Source: Candidatus Cloacimonas sp. (GTDB lineage: Bacteria; Cloacimonadota; Cloacimonadia; Cloacimonadales; Cloacimonadaceae). Taken from it: a DNA stretch of 64,000 bases. The position numbers and the translations under genes are program-made. This document shows positions 35,538 through 44,875 of the stretch, piece after piece. Below the pieces are notes generated by a model that was not told the origin of the DNA, did not search any database, and saw only the letters and a program-made list of their open reading frames with translations. Position 1 is the stretch's first letter. Each line of letters begins with the position of its first letter. Location: assembly GCA_023227825.1 (NCBI GenBank), contig JALOCJ010000002.1:248001-312000 (forward strand), read 5' to 3'.

Positions 35538-36115
35538 CTTTTTTTGTCTTACCTCTTCTTAGAAAATTACTTTTCCTTTTAAGCACTTATTGTGTCAAGA
35601 AGTTTTGCAAGTTCAATTCAGAATTGTCAATGTCAATCCAAAATGATACAGAATAGCAGAGAAGAAAAAGGTTGAGTAGGTTGCGAAGTTTGAAAGGGTT
35701 TTAAAGCCAGAAGGACACCATATATGCCTAGTCACTTCTTTAACGACTCTTTAACGATTCTTTAACAATACCTTAACTTTGTTAAAGAATCGTTAAAGAA
35801 GTGTTACTGCAGTATAAAAGAATCAACTTGGCAAGAAATAATGCACTGTCTAAAAATATGTAAAGGTCGCTCTTTTGTTTTAACTAATAATTTTTCGGGT
35901 TATAGGCAAGCTAAAAAGTGCTTTTAAATGAAAAACATTGTGGAGTGTGATTACATTGAAGAAAGCTGAAAATTATAAGTCAAAACTTCCTAAGAGGAAA
36001 AAAATATCAGCACTTGGACTGCCCTGCTTTAACAATGGGGGGTCTGAAAAAAATATAAAACGCTTGACTGGAAATGCAATTATGAAAAAAGTAACCACCT
36101 GTAAAAGGAGTATTA
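35538..36115. other. Intergenic region with one repeat copy
   Basis: This ~580-base gap between divergent genes contains repeat copy D (35727-35870). The rest is AT-rich. A 70-codon open frame at 35938-36150 overlaps the AsnB start and lacks a family or ribosome signal, so I do not call it. The AsnB ribosome site AAAGGAG lies at 36103-36109. No clear promoter or RNA gene was recognised. Confidence 0.6.
35727..35870 (+). repeat. Dispersed palindrome-centred repeat, copy D (forward, shorter)
   Basis: Starts CCTAGTCACTTCTTTAACG, followed by CTTTAACG units and the arm GTTAAAGAATCGTTAAAGAA. A block CACTTCTTTAACGATTCTTTAAC-type arm can pair with it, giving a stem of more than 18 bp around an interrupted loop. 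The tail is kept only to about 'TGTCTAAAAATATGTAAAGG', so this copy is truncated on the distal side compared with 25.4 kb. Confidence 0.88.
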
Positions 36116-38230
36116 ATGTGCGGAATAGCAGGAATTTACTGTTTCAGTAAAGAAGCAGTTATTTTAGATAAAAAAAAGGATAATTTTACAAGAGGAAAGG
36201 ATAATCTTACAAAACAGGCAGTCAGCTATAAACAAAATGCTGTTAATGCAACTTTGTTAAAAGAAATGACGGATGCAATTAAGCATAGAGGTCCTGATGA
36301 TGAGGGTTATCTGCTAAAGGATAAAAGAGGAATACAGGTTTTTTCGGGTGAGGACTCCCCTGCGGAAATAAAATCGTTATACCCAGTGTTAAATTTTTCT
36401 CTAAATGTTTCGGATAAGCATTCTAAAAAGTCAACAGCAAATACTATAACGCAAGAAAATATTATTTTGGGAATGGGTTTCCGGCGCTTGAGCATTTTGG
36501 AATTAAAACCAATTGGTCATCAACCGATGCGGGATAAAGAACTTGGTATAGTTCTTTGTTATAATGGCGAAATATATAACTATCTGGAACTTAGGGAAGA
36601 ACTTAAGGCAAAGGGCTATAAATTTTTCAGCAATAGTGATACAGAAGTGATTATTAAGGCATATCACTGCTGGCAGGAAAATTGTGTACAGCATTTTAAC
36701 GGAATGTGGGCATTTTCCTTATGGGATGAAAGGAATAATATGCTTTTCTGCAGTCGTGATCGCTATGGCATCAAACCCTTTTATTATGCGGTTCAAGATG
36801 GTGTATTATATTGGGGTAGTGAAATTAAGCAGCTTTTACTTACCCCGATTGATAAAACGCTAAACCAGGCAATGATTTGGCGTAGTATAAAAATAAATTC
36901 ATTTATGGTTTATGATGATGAGACCTATTGGCAGAATATTCATTGTTTAAAGCCAGGGCATAATTTAATAGTTGTAAATGGCAATCTTAACATAAAGCAA
37001 TATTATGATTTGGATATAGCCAATTTTGAGAGTTCCAGGTTATCATTTAATGAAGCAGTTGAGCAATATAGAAGCATCTTTCTGGATTCCATTGCCATCA
37101 ATCTTCGCAGTGATGTAGAAATTGGAGCTACGCTATCCGGAGGTATGGATTCTTCTGCTATTGTTTGTTCGGCAGTGCATAAAAAAGGTGAACCCTTAAA
37201 GACCTTTTCTTCTTATTATGCTTGTACCAAAGAATTGGACGAACGCAAATGGATTGAAAAAATCGTGCAAAAAACCTCCTGCCCGAACTATTTGGTGAGT
37301 CCTAAAGCGGAAGATGCTATTTGCTGGTGGGAAAAATTAACATATTTGGATGACCTTCCCTTATCTGCAGCTTTTGTATCTATAAATGCAGTAATGCAAG
37401 AAGCACATAAACAAGGAATTAAGGTTTTGCTTGCAGGACAGGGTTCCGATGAAATTTCTGCCGGGTATAGACATTCTTTATACCGTTATTTTGCCGATTT
37501 GATTAGAAATATGCAAATTGGCAGATTAGCCAAAGAACTGCCTGAGTATTTAAAAAAAGATAATAAGACATTTTCCAAACTGGGGAAAATAAAGCTTTCC
37601 ACTTTTTTGCCGGAATCATCTCTCTACCATCTGGAGTTTTGTTATTACCGTTTTGAGCCCTTTAATCGTGCTTTCACAAACGAGGCAGAAAAGTCCTGTA
37701 GCGAACAAATTTTGAAAAAGATTGCGGATATTAAGGCATCCCGACTTTCCAATTTCCTTTATAATATGATTCATAATACTTCGTTGCAAACATTGTTACA
37801 TTTTGATGACAGGATAGCAATGGCAAATTCAGTGGAAAGCAGAGTTCCTTTTTTGGATTACCGTTTGGTGGATTTTGTTTTTTCTCTGCCTTCTGCATAT
37901 AAAATTAAACCTCCTTACACCAAAGTAATTCACCGTTCTGCTATGCAAGAATTGATTCCAGATGAGATATATCGTCGCCAGGATAAAGGTATTTTTTCTT
38001 CGCCTTTTTATCAGGTCTGGCTGAAAAACGAACTAAAACCTTTTATTTCCGATATTTTTGCCAGCAGTGCCTTTCGCCAAAGAGGAATTTGGAATTTGCC
38101 TAAAATCTATCATAACTGGCATAAATATTTGGCAGGAGATAACAGACAGGTGGAAATGCTGTTCAATGTTATCGCTTTGGAGATTTGGTTCAGGCAATTT
38201 ATAGATAGAACTTCAGGAGGATATAAATGA
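36116..38230 (+). CDS. asnB: Asparagine synthase, glutamine-hydrolysing (AsnB), with N-terminal insertions
   Basis: AsnB makes asparagine from aspartate, ATP and glutamine. The 704-residue product has the class II amidotransferase domain starting at catalytic Cys2 (MCGIAGIY), HRGPDDEG (58-64), GFRRLSIL, YNGEIYN, and the synthetase domain with LSGGMDSS (340-347). It is some 70 residues longer than typical AsnB. Extra residues lie at about 12-46 and 68-116, flanking the HRGPDDEG loop. No neighbouring aminosugar gene is present, but AsnB paralogs also act on polysaccharide sugars. Its stop overlaps the next start (ATGA). Confidence 0.9.
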   Translation: MCGIAGIYCFSKEAVILDKKKDNFTRGKDNLTKQAVSYKQNAVNATLLKEMTDAIKHRGPDDEGYLLKDKRGIQVFSGEDSPAEIKSLYPVLNFSLNVSDKHSKKSTANTITQENIILGMGFRRLSILELKPIGHQPMRDKELGIVLCYNGEIYNYLELREELKAKGYKFFSNSDTEVIIKAYHCWQENCVQHFNGMWAFSLWDERNNMLFCSRDRYGIKPFYYAVQDGVLYWGSEIKQLLLTPIDKTLNQAMIWRSIKINSFMVYDDETYWQNIHCLKPGHNLIVVNGNLNIKQYYDLDIANFESSRLSFNEAVEQYRSIFLDSIAINLRSDVEIGATLSGGMDSSAIVCSAVHKKGEPLKTFSSYYACTKELDERKWIEKIVQKTSCPNYLVSPKAEDAICWWEKLTYLDDLPLSAAFVSINAVMQEAHKQGIKVLLAGQGSDEISAGYRHSLYRYFADLIRNMQIGRLAKELPEYLKKDNKTFSKLGKIKLSTFLPESSLYHLEFCYYRFEPFNRAFTNEAEKSCSEQILKKIADIKASRLSNFLYNMIHNTSLQTLLHFDDRIAMANSVESRVPFLDYRLVDFVFSLPSAYKIKPPYTKVIHRSAMQELIPDEIYRRQDKGIFSSPFYQVWLKNELKPFISDIFASSAFRQRGIWNLPKIYHNWHKYLAGDNRQVEMLFNVIALEIWFRQFIDRTSGGYK

Positions 38231-39111
38231 AAAACAGCATAAGTATTATAACTTTGGGTTTAGCCCTTATTTCTCTGTGTTCCTGCAAACTCTTTATGAG
38301 CCCAACAGTGACAAAAATTCAGGATGTGAAAGTTGTTTCCATTACTCCCGATAAAAGCACGATTAAAATATCTTTGATGGTAAGTAACCCCTATTGCTAT
38401 AAACTGAAACTGGATAAATTGAATGTGGATTTGTTGAATAAAAACCGTGCTAATGTAGGAACTGCTTCTTTGCAAAATGTGGTGGAAATACCTAAAAAAT
38501 CAGCTATGTGTTTGGATTTTAATGTGGAGCTGGAAACACGCCCGGTTGTGAAAATGGTTAGTTCTCTTGACCAGAAAGTGCAATTTTTCATAACCGGTAA
38601 AGGGTATGCCAAAGTTCTGGGTATTGGGAAAAATTTCCAGTTTGATGAGCCCTATGAGCTGGATTTGAAAGAACAGCTAAAAAACATTATTCCCAAATTT
38701 AGCACTAATGGACAGAGTTTATTCAAAATAATGAAAACCACGGTAGAAAAAATCAGCTTTGGCGAAACGGAATTACATATCCACTTCCTTATTTTGAACC
38801 CTTATGGTTTAACCTTCAATTTCAAGGGTTTCCCCGCTGAAATTTATATCAGCGACAAATCTGCCGGCATAGGAAACCTGAAAAATCAATTGCAATTCAA
38901 TGAAAATATCTTCTCTCAGGAGGGAGTAATGGTTTTTAAACTGAATAATCTGAAAACCATTCTGGGAGCTGTGAAGGGCGCAGTTAAAGGAGAAATAAAA
39001 TATGTAGTGAAAGGTAAAGTCCTTATTGCTGCTTTAGGAATGGAAATTAACCAGCCCTATACCTACCAGGATTATTTGCCGGTGAATATTTTAGAAATGC
39101 TGCTGAATTAA
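38227..39111 (+). CDS. LEA14-type (WHy domain) lipoprotein
   Basis: The 294-residue product has a lipobox LCSC (Cys20). Two WHy/LEA14 beta-domains follow, at about 25-135 ('VKVVSITPDKSTIKISLMVSNPY') and about 160-285 ('FGETELHIHFLILNPYGL'). Such domains are found in desiccation-related and outer-membrane-associated proteins; binding partners are unknown. It overlaps asnB by four bases, so the two are translated together, an unexpected pairing. The double domain is an observation; stress protection is family knowledge only. Confidence 0.8.
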   Translation: MKNSISIITLGLALISLCSCKLFMSPTVTKIQDVKVVSITPDKSTIKISLMVSNPYCYKLKLDKLNVDLLNKNRANVGTASLQNVVEIPKKSAMCLDFNVELETRPVVKMVSSLDQKVQFFITGKGYAKVLGIGKNFQFDEPYELDLKEQLKNIIPKFSTNGQSLFKIMKTTVEKISFGETELHIHFLILNPYGLTFNFKGFPAEIYISDKSAGIGNLKNQLQFNENIFSQEGVMVFKLNNLKTILGAVKGAVKGEIKYVVKGKVLIAALGMEINQPYTYQDYLPVNILEMLLN

Positions 39112-39201
39112 TCTGAAATAATATAACTGACATAGATATTTGCCCTTAGGTTGATGATTTCCAATTTATCAGACCTCAATAAATGCAGGACACGATTTTT
39201 C

Positions 39202-39230
39202 TTGACATATAAATATGCTTTTGCTATAAA
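39202..39230 (+). promoter_or_regulatory. Sigma-70-type promoter
   Basis: A perfect -35 box TTGACA (39202-39207) is followed by a 17-base spacer and TATAAA (39225-39230) as the -10. Transcription would start about 25 bases before the ATG at 39262. This is the best consensus promoter seen in the window and indicates that the following gene is expressed independently of asnB. Confidence 0.7.
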
Positions 39231-39261
39231 GAAAAAAATCCTTACAGACAAGGAGACCAAG

Positions 39262-40851
39262 ATGAAAAAATATTTGTTTTTAGTATTAATCTTATTGCCT
39301 GTTATTTTGTCGGCACAGGCAAGTTATGGTGAAATAAGCATTCCGGGTGACCCGATAGGGGAAGAGGAAACCGAAACAACAGAAGGAACGAATTGGGGAA
39401 TGGGAGGGTCTGTTGGAGCTATTACAATTGATAATCAGACCTATTCTCAGATTCGGTTACAACCGGAACTTCAGGTTTGGAAATTCGGAGTGGGCTTGGA
39501 TATTGATTTAATAATTGATGCAGAGGGGAAAGTTCGCAAAGATGACTGGGATGAATGGCAGGATTATGTAAACAAAATTTTATTTCTCAGATTTGCTCAA
39601 CGCAATGATCCTTTCTATTTTAAGGTTGGTAGTATTCCGGATTATACTTTAGGTAATGGATTGATTTTCAATCATTATTCCAATATGACGCTCTATCCTC
39701 AAGTTAAAAATGTAGGTGGTTACGCAGGAATTAATACTCATCTTTCGGGACTGGGTTTTGAAGTATATACACATAACCTGCACAAAAATGAAATTTTAGC
39801 TGGCAGAGTGCATTTTCAACCCCTGGCTGTAACCAATATTCCTCTTTTGGAAAAATTGCGTGTAGGGGTTAATGTAGGAACGGATCGCGATCAATATGCT
39901 AAATATGAAGATGACGATGGGGATAATATTCCGGATGTTTATGATAAATTTCCCAAGGATAAAGCCAGATATTTAGATACTGATAATGACGGGGTTGCCG
40001 ATAATGATGATATAGATATTAATGGCAATAATATTTTAGACCATCCTACTGTGAATCCTTATGTGGAAGAACAATTTCCAGGGATAGATAATCCTGATCT
40101 GAATTATGAGTTGGATATGGATGTAACACCTGATAGTGCAACCGCGTATACTGAAAAAGATGAAGTTCTTATTTACAGTGCAGATTACCAGCTACCTTTA
40201 ATTGAAACTGAGCGTTTTAATTTGATTCATTATGGAGAAATAGCTAAAATTGACGGTTATGGAACAGGAATGATTTTTCCCGGTTTCAGCAGTAAATTCT
40301 TCATTTTTGATGCTCGTTTAGAATTCCGTAATTTTGGGGATCAATTTCTGCCAGGGTATTTTGACCGTCAATATGATCAACAACGGGCTCAAGTTAAGCA
40401 TATTGAAGAAGGTGGAAAGCAATATTGGTTTTTAACTACCAAAGAACAAACTCTGGAAAATGTTGAATCCTCCCTTGGCTGGTTTGGATATTTAAGAGCC
40501 GATCTGTTTAATATTGTTTATGCCAAAATTGCCTATCAGGATATGTATGGTAAGAACGAATTTATGGGCAAATCCTTGTGGGCAGGTGTTACTGTATGTC
40601 CTTCTATTGTTCCTAAATTGCAAGAAGCATCAGTTTATTATGCTCAAACTAATGTAAATTATATTAACTTCAAATACCCCAGAAATGAAAATGCCAATAT
40701 CACAGGACGCTTAGTTTATTCCCTATCCGAGGGTGCTAATTTGGTTGGAAGTTACAGAGAATATTATACCGATATTAATAATGACGGTAGAATCAAAGGT
40801 AAAGATGAAATAATGGAAACCTTCACTTTTGGAGTGGAATTTCGGTTTTAA
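39262..40851 (+). CDS. Exported outer-membrane-type protein with acidic Ca-binding (TSP3-like) repeats
   Basis: The 529-residue product has a signal peptide (MKKYLFLVLILLPVILSAQA). Alternating beta-strands around an acidic insert follow, with DDDGDNIPDVYDKFPKD and DTDNDGVADNDD (about residues 215-255), which match thrombospondin type 3/OmpA-linker calcium-binding motifs. It ends FGVEFRF, an aromatic C-terminus typical of outer-membrane beta-barrels. I chose 39262 because it gives the signal peptide and has AAGGAGA upstream; the longer frame starts earlier without a site. It may be a porin-like surface protein, with function unknown. Confidence 0.8.
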   Translation: MKKYLFLVLILLPVILSAQASYGEISIPGDPIGEEETETTEGTNWGMGGSVGAITIDNQTYSQIRLQPELQVWKFGVGLDIDLIIDAEGKVRKDDWDEWQDYVNKILFLRFAQRNDPFYFKVGSIPDYTLGNGLIFNHYSNMTLYPQVKNVGGYAGINTHLSGLGFEVYTHNLHKNEILAGRVHFQPLAVTNIPLLEKLRVGVNVGTDRDQYAKYEDDDGDNIPDVYDKFPKDKARYLDTDNDGVADNDDIDINGNNILDHPTVNPYVEEQFPGIDNPDLNYELDMDVTPDSATAYTEKDEVLIYSADYQLPLIETERFNLIHYGEIAKIDGYGTGMIFPGFSSKFFIFDARLEFRNFGDQFLPGYFDRQYDQQRAQVKHIEEGGKQYWFLTTKEQTLENVESSLGWFGYLRADLFNIVYAKIAYQDMYGKNEFMGKSLWAGVTVCPSIVPKLQEASVYYAQTNVNYINFKYPRNENANITGRLVYSLSEGANLVGSYREYYTDINNDGRIKGKDEIMETFTFGVEFRF

Positions 40852-40922
40852 GAATTCACTATCAATATCTATGCTGAATAATCCTTTTAACGATGTCTTA
40901 CACACCTTTGGCAAAAATAGTA

Positions 40923-42089
40923 TCAGGGAATTGAGGCAATAAAGAGATCGGCAGAACCCGAAAGAGTTACAGGTCTTTCAACAAAAGAGATAAACATTGC
41001 TTTTCCTCTTTCCAGTAAGAATCCGTCTTCTGTAGTAAAGGAACCCTTAAAACAAAAGACAAGCAAGGGTTTATGTAAATTATCCAAAATGTAAGTTCCT
41101 TCCAGAATAAGCCGTGAAAGATAGAATTCTTCTGCCGGAGTAGGGTAAGAAACCAGTTCATTAATTTTCAGATGCGGGTGAATTAATTGCGGCAGATATG
41201 TCTCAAAGCGGGTGATGGCAAAAAGTATTTCCCGGTTTATAAATTTGGGAGTTAGGCCTCCGCGGATAACATTATCGGAATTAGCCATAATTTCAATTCC
41301 GGCTCCCTGGATGTAGGAATGCAGAATTCCGGCATCTAAAAATATTGCCTGACCGGGTTGTAAAGTGAAAGTATTAAGTAATAAAGGGCTAACAATACCA
41401 CTATCAAAAGGATAGAATTCATTTAAGTGCTTACAAATTTGGCAGGTGAACTTCAGTTTAGGGCTCAATTCAGGTTGCTTGCTTTCCAGGATGTGCATAA
41501 ATTCTTGCAGTTGTGAACTATCGCTTTCCAGAATTTGACTGAATAAATCCTTCAAGGTATTTTTAGAAGGATTCTTATTAAAGGCGGAGAATTTCTGCCA
41601 AATTTCTGCTATGCCTAAAATGAGGAAATTACGAATAATTTCTTCAAAAGGTCGGAATCCGCACATAGCAATAAAAGGTGTAAGAGCACAGATCAGTTCC
41701 GGTTTGTGATTGGGGTCTTTAAAACTGCGTTTTAAGTCAGTTAAAGGAATTCCTTCCTGCTCTTCCTGGCGAAAACCATTTTGGGCAGTTTGCTTATCAG
41801 GATGAACTTGAAGAGAAAGAGGTTCGGCGGCAGCTAAAATTTTCAAGAGGAAAGGAAGGGTAATATTTTGTTTCGTTCCCAGCATATTTTCTGGCATATC
41901 CTGCAACAACTTATTCATTGGAATTTCCCCTTTTTCGGTTATGACTAGGGAAGGTGCCTTAGGATGTGCTCCAAACCATATTTCGGCTAAGGGTTTTCCT
42001 ATTTCCTGTTGTTCCCCTATAAGTTCCTGGAGGTATTTAGTGTCACCCCAGGAATAATTTTGAAGAGACGGTTTAATTAAATAGGGCAT
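40923..42089 (-). CDS. manA: Mannose-6-phosphate isomerase, class I
   Basis: ManA interconverts fructose 6-phosphate and mannose 6-phosphate. The 388-residue product has 'QNYSWG' and 'AEIWFGAHPKAPS' at the N-terminus, PLSLQVHPDK (zinc-binding Gln and His), FLDAGILHSYIQGAGIEIMANSDNVIRGG, and the Lys/Arg-containing GLTPKFIN. It is full length. It is the last gene of a minus-strand set with MBOAT and SGNH genes, suggesting that mannose-derived sugars feed the polysaccharide being acetylated; that link is inference from position. Confidence 0.93.
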   Translation of the reverse strand: MPYLIKPSLQNYSWGDTKYLQELIGEQQEIGKPLAEIWFGAHPKAPSLVITEKGEIPMNKLLQDMPENMLGTKQNITLPFLLKILAAAEPLSLQVHPDKQTAQNGFRQEEQEGIPLTDLKRSFKDPNHKPELICALTPFIAMCGFRPFEEIIRNFLILGIAEIWQKFSAFNKNPSKNTLKDLFSQILESDSSQLQEFMHILESKQPELSPKLKFTCQICKHLNEFYPFDSGIVSPLLLNTFTLQPGQAIFLDAGILHSYIQGAGIEIMANSDNVIRGGLTPKFINREILFAITRFETYLPQLIHPHLKINELVSYPTPAEEFYLSRLILEGTYILDNLHKPLLVFCFKGSFTTEDGFLLERGKAMFISFVERPVTLSGSADLFIASIP

Positions 42090-42100
42090 AAATAAACTCC

Positions 42101-43564
42101 TTAAAACTGAAAATAAATAAAAGGTTGAATTTCAGCAGAGCGAAATTGGAATAAAACCCAAATCACTATTGCCAAAAGTAATGCTTGTAAAATTACAGGT
42201 GCTTTAGTAAGCGTTTTTTGTAAAGCATTATTATAACTTTCCGGCATCCAGTGAAACACAAAACCCGTTAAAATAAGGATAGCACAAATCCGATATTGAG
42301 TTATCCATTGCCAGAAAATGCTTCCATTAAAAGCTGTAAAAATCCTTTTCAACATCATTCCTGCACTGGAAAAATCGGGAGAACGGAAAAAAATCCAACC
42401 GAAACAGACAAAATGGAAAGTAACAATTACGCCTATAACTTTCATCACTTTGGTCTGCATAATCTTTAAGGGCAACAGCAGTTTATCCAAAACCAATGCT
42501 AAACCATGAATTCCACCCCAAACAACAAAATTCCAGGATGCCCCATGCCACAATCCCCCCAAGAGCATAGTTATCATCAGGTTAAGATATTGACGGGGTT
42601 TACCTTTACGATTTCCTCCCAAAGGAATATACAAATAATCCCTCAGCCAAGTGGACAGAGAAATATGCCAACGCCGCCAAAAATCAGTTACAGAAGTTGC
42701 TCTGTAAGGTGTTAAAAAGTTTACAGGTAAAGAAAAACCCAATAGTGCAGCCAAACCAATAGCAATATCAGAATAACCGCTGAAATCACAATAAATTTGT
42801 AAAGCGTAAGCATAAACACCTAAAAGATTTTCCAAGCCGGAGAAAAACGCCGGATTTTCAAAGATGCGGTCTACAAAGTTGATTGATAAATAATCTGCTA
42901 TAACTCCTTTTTTAATTAAACCCGAAAAGATCAAAATCAGGGCTTTAGCAATAGTATCCTTATCTAAACTTAATTTTTTATGAATTTGAGGGATAAAATA
43001 ACTGGCACGAACAATGGGTCCTGCTACCAGTTGCGGGAAAAAAGAAACGAAAAAGGTGAAGTCCACAAAACTCTTCAGCGGTTTTAATTTGCCGAAATAG
43101 ATGTCCAGGGTATAACTCCAGGTTTGAAAAGTAAAAAAGGAAATTCCTACAGGTAAAAAAATATCATAAAGAGGAAGTTGACCGCCAAAAATTTGATTGA
43201 TGGTTGTGATTATAAAATTTGTGTATTTGAAGTAACCCAGCGAACCTAAATTCCAGAAAACACTAAGCCATAAATAAAACCGCTTGCTTGCTTTGCTTTG
43301 AGCATTGTAAATAAATGCACCTAAACCAAAATTGATAAGTGAGGTTATAAGTAACAAAATTACGAAACTACCACTGGTCTTATAATAGAAATATAAAGAA
43401 GCCAACATCAGATACCAGGTGCGGACTTTAACCTTATTTACCAGCAGAGGATAAAAAAGCAAAACCACAATAAAGAAAAACAGAAAGAAAGGACTATTAA
43501 ACAACAATGGCTTTTGAGGATCGTAAACTAAACTATTCAGGATATGTTGCATTAAAGGGTGCAT
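42101..43564 (-). CDS. MBOAT-family O-acetyltransferase (AlgI-like)
   Basis: The 487-residue polytopic membrane protein shows the MBOAT signature RRWHISLSTWLRDYLYIPLGG (split around 290-312) and the conserved membrane His in LGGLWHGASWNFVVWGG. About 11 hydrophobic segments are visible. AlgI-type proteins pass acetyl groups across the membrane to partners that modify polysaccharides such as alginate. Two SGNH/GDSL proteins lie directly upstream, forming an acetylation module. It follows the first SGNH gene by 12 bases on the same strand. Confidence 0.9.
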   Translation of the reverse strand: MHPLMQHILNSLVYDPQKPLLFNSPFFLFFFIVVLLFYPLLVNKVKVRTWYLMLASLYFYYKTSGSFVILLLITSLINFGLGAFIYNAQSKASKRFYLWLSVFWNLGSLGYFKYTNFIITTINQIFGGQLPLYDIFLPVGISFFTFQTWSYTLDIYFGKLKPLKSFVDFTFFVSFFPQLVAGPIVRASYFIPQIHKKLSLDKDTIAKALILIFSGLIKKGVIADYLSINFVDRIFENPAFFSGLENLLGVYAYALQIYCDFSGYSDIAIGLAALLGFSLPVNFLTPYRATSVTDFWRRWHISLSTWLRDYLYIPLGGNRKGKPRQYLNLMITMLLGGLWHGASWNFVVWGGIHGLALVLDKLLLPLKIMQTKVMKVIGVIVTFHFVCFGWIFFRSPDFSSAGMMLKRIFTAFNGSIFWQWITQYRICAILILTGFVFHWMPESYNNALQKTLTKAPVILQALLLAIVIWVLFQFRSAEIQPFIYFQF

Positions 43565-43576
43565 CTGAATTTTCTC

Positions 43577-44875
43577 TTATTCCGCTTGTTCACTGAAACT
43601 TTTATAACTTTTAATAAATGCCTGATAGAAGAGATAACCTTGCAGCATATAGCCCTTGGGAGTAAAATGTAAAAGGTCTTTTGCTGACATTTGTTGCTTG
43701 CGCCATTTTTGGATACTGGAATTGCCGCCCATCACTTCGTTCAAATTCCACCAGGCACATTGATTATCTTGGGCATAATCAATGATAATTTTATCCATCT
43801 TGTCCAGATCATTATTGTGCTTTCCCCGCTTGTTAGAATCCGGAGGAAGAGTGAAAAGAACCGGTGTTTCAGGATTGAAGTAGCGTAATTTATGCATAAA
43901 GGTATTCAGGTTTTTAGTAAAAACCTCACTGCGAAAGGTGCCCTGAGCATCGTTTGTGCCTAAAGAAATAACTATTAAATCGGGCTTTAAAAGTCCTATC
44001 TGCTCAAACAATATTTGTTGCTCCAGCAGATTGTAAAAACCGGCTCCGTTAATTCCACAAGAGTGATATAATAAACCTGGTTGTTCTTTTTCCAGATAAA
44101 TTCCATATAAAGCTGTGGGCTCTCCGGTTAATGTAAGTTTTACTTTGGATACTTCAGTTCTCCAGGAAACGCTGCTGTAATAGTAGTTGCCTATTTTTTC
44201 GGCAGTTTTTTCGGTCTCGTTGGAAGCAAACTCAACTTTTGCTTCCATTCCAGGTAGCGAAGTTAGCAGAGATAATTTATTAAAACTGTTATCTCCCCTG
44301 AAGAAATTGTTGGTAGTTATTTCCAGGCATAAACCGTCTGCCATTTTTAAAGCATAACCGCTTAATCCGCGTTCAGAATTTAAACGGCTGAAAGATCCGC
44401 TAGCTGATATTTTATAGTCATCCGGTTGATTTGTTCCAGCCAGTCGTAAAGGAAAAACTAATCCCCTGCCTGCATTGCCGAAATATTTTTGGAGTGAAGT
44501 TCTAGCAGTTCCGGAAAAATATCCTGATTGAATATGGGAATCGCCTATTTGATAGATAGTTACCGTCTGTCTTAAGGCGTTGCGGAGTTCCAGTAATTTT
44601 TTATAAAATGGTTTTAGAGCTTTTTTATCGCCCAGAAACTGATTTTTGTCCAGATTTAGAAATTTATACTGTTTCAGGTATGCGTTACTTTCCAGAAGTA
44701 GATAATAGCTTTGAATAAATTCTTCCAGTGTATCCATATCGGAAGGATATTCCTCTTCACTGAAAAGTTCATTGATATCTTCAGTTGTGATATTTTCTGC
44801 AGCATAGTTTTTGCTTACCTGAAAAATAAAAACCAGTGCCAGAACACAAAATAGCAATAAACTACGGATATGCAC
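43577..44875 (-). CDS. SGNH/GDSL-family protein, probable polysaccharide O-acetylation partner (1)
   Basis: The 432-residue product starts with a signal-anchor (MHIRSLLLFCVLALVFIF) and has SGNH blocks: IGDSHIQSGYF (nucleophile Ser), SLGTNDAQG (Asn) and DLLHFTPKG (Asp, His). It resembles AlgJ/AlgX-type partners of MBOAT proteins, which transfer or remove acetyl groups in the periplasm. The start is GTG at 44873-44875, directly after the upstream gene's TAA, so translation is coupled. Whether it is an acetyltransferase or esterase cannot be told from motifs alone. Confidence 0.82.
   Translation of the reverse strand: MHIRSLLLFCVLALVFIFQVSKNYAAENITTEDINELFSEEEYPSDMDTLEEFIQSYYLLLESNAYLKQYKFLNLDKNQFLGDKKALKPFYKKLLELRNALRQTVTIYQIGDSHIQSGYFSGTARTSLQKYFGNAGRGLVFPLRLAGTNQPDDYKISASGSFSRLNSERGLSGYALKMADGLCLEITTNNFFRGDNSFNKLSLLTSLPGMEAKVEFASNETEKTAEKIGNYYYSSVSWRTEVSKVKLTLTGEPTALYGIYLEKEQPGLLYHSCGINGAGFYNLLEQQILFEQIGLLKPDLIVISLGTNDAQGTFRSEVFTKNLNTFMHKLRYFNPETPVLFTLPPDSNKRGKHNNDLDKMDKIIIDYAQDNQCAWWNLNEVMGGNSSIQKWRKQQMSAKDLLHFTPKGYMLQGYLFYQAFIKSYKSFSEQAE

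Noticed and set aside
35938..36150. 70-codon frame before asnB
   Set aside because: Overlaps the asnB start, has no ribosome site or recognisable domain.
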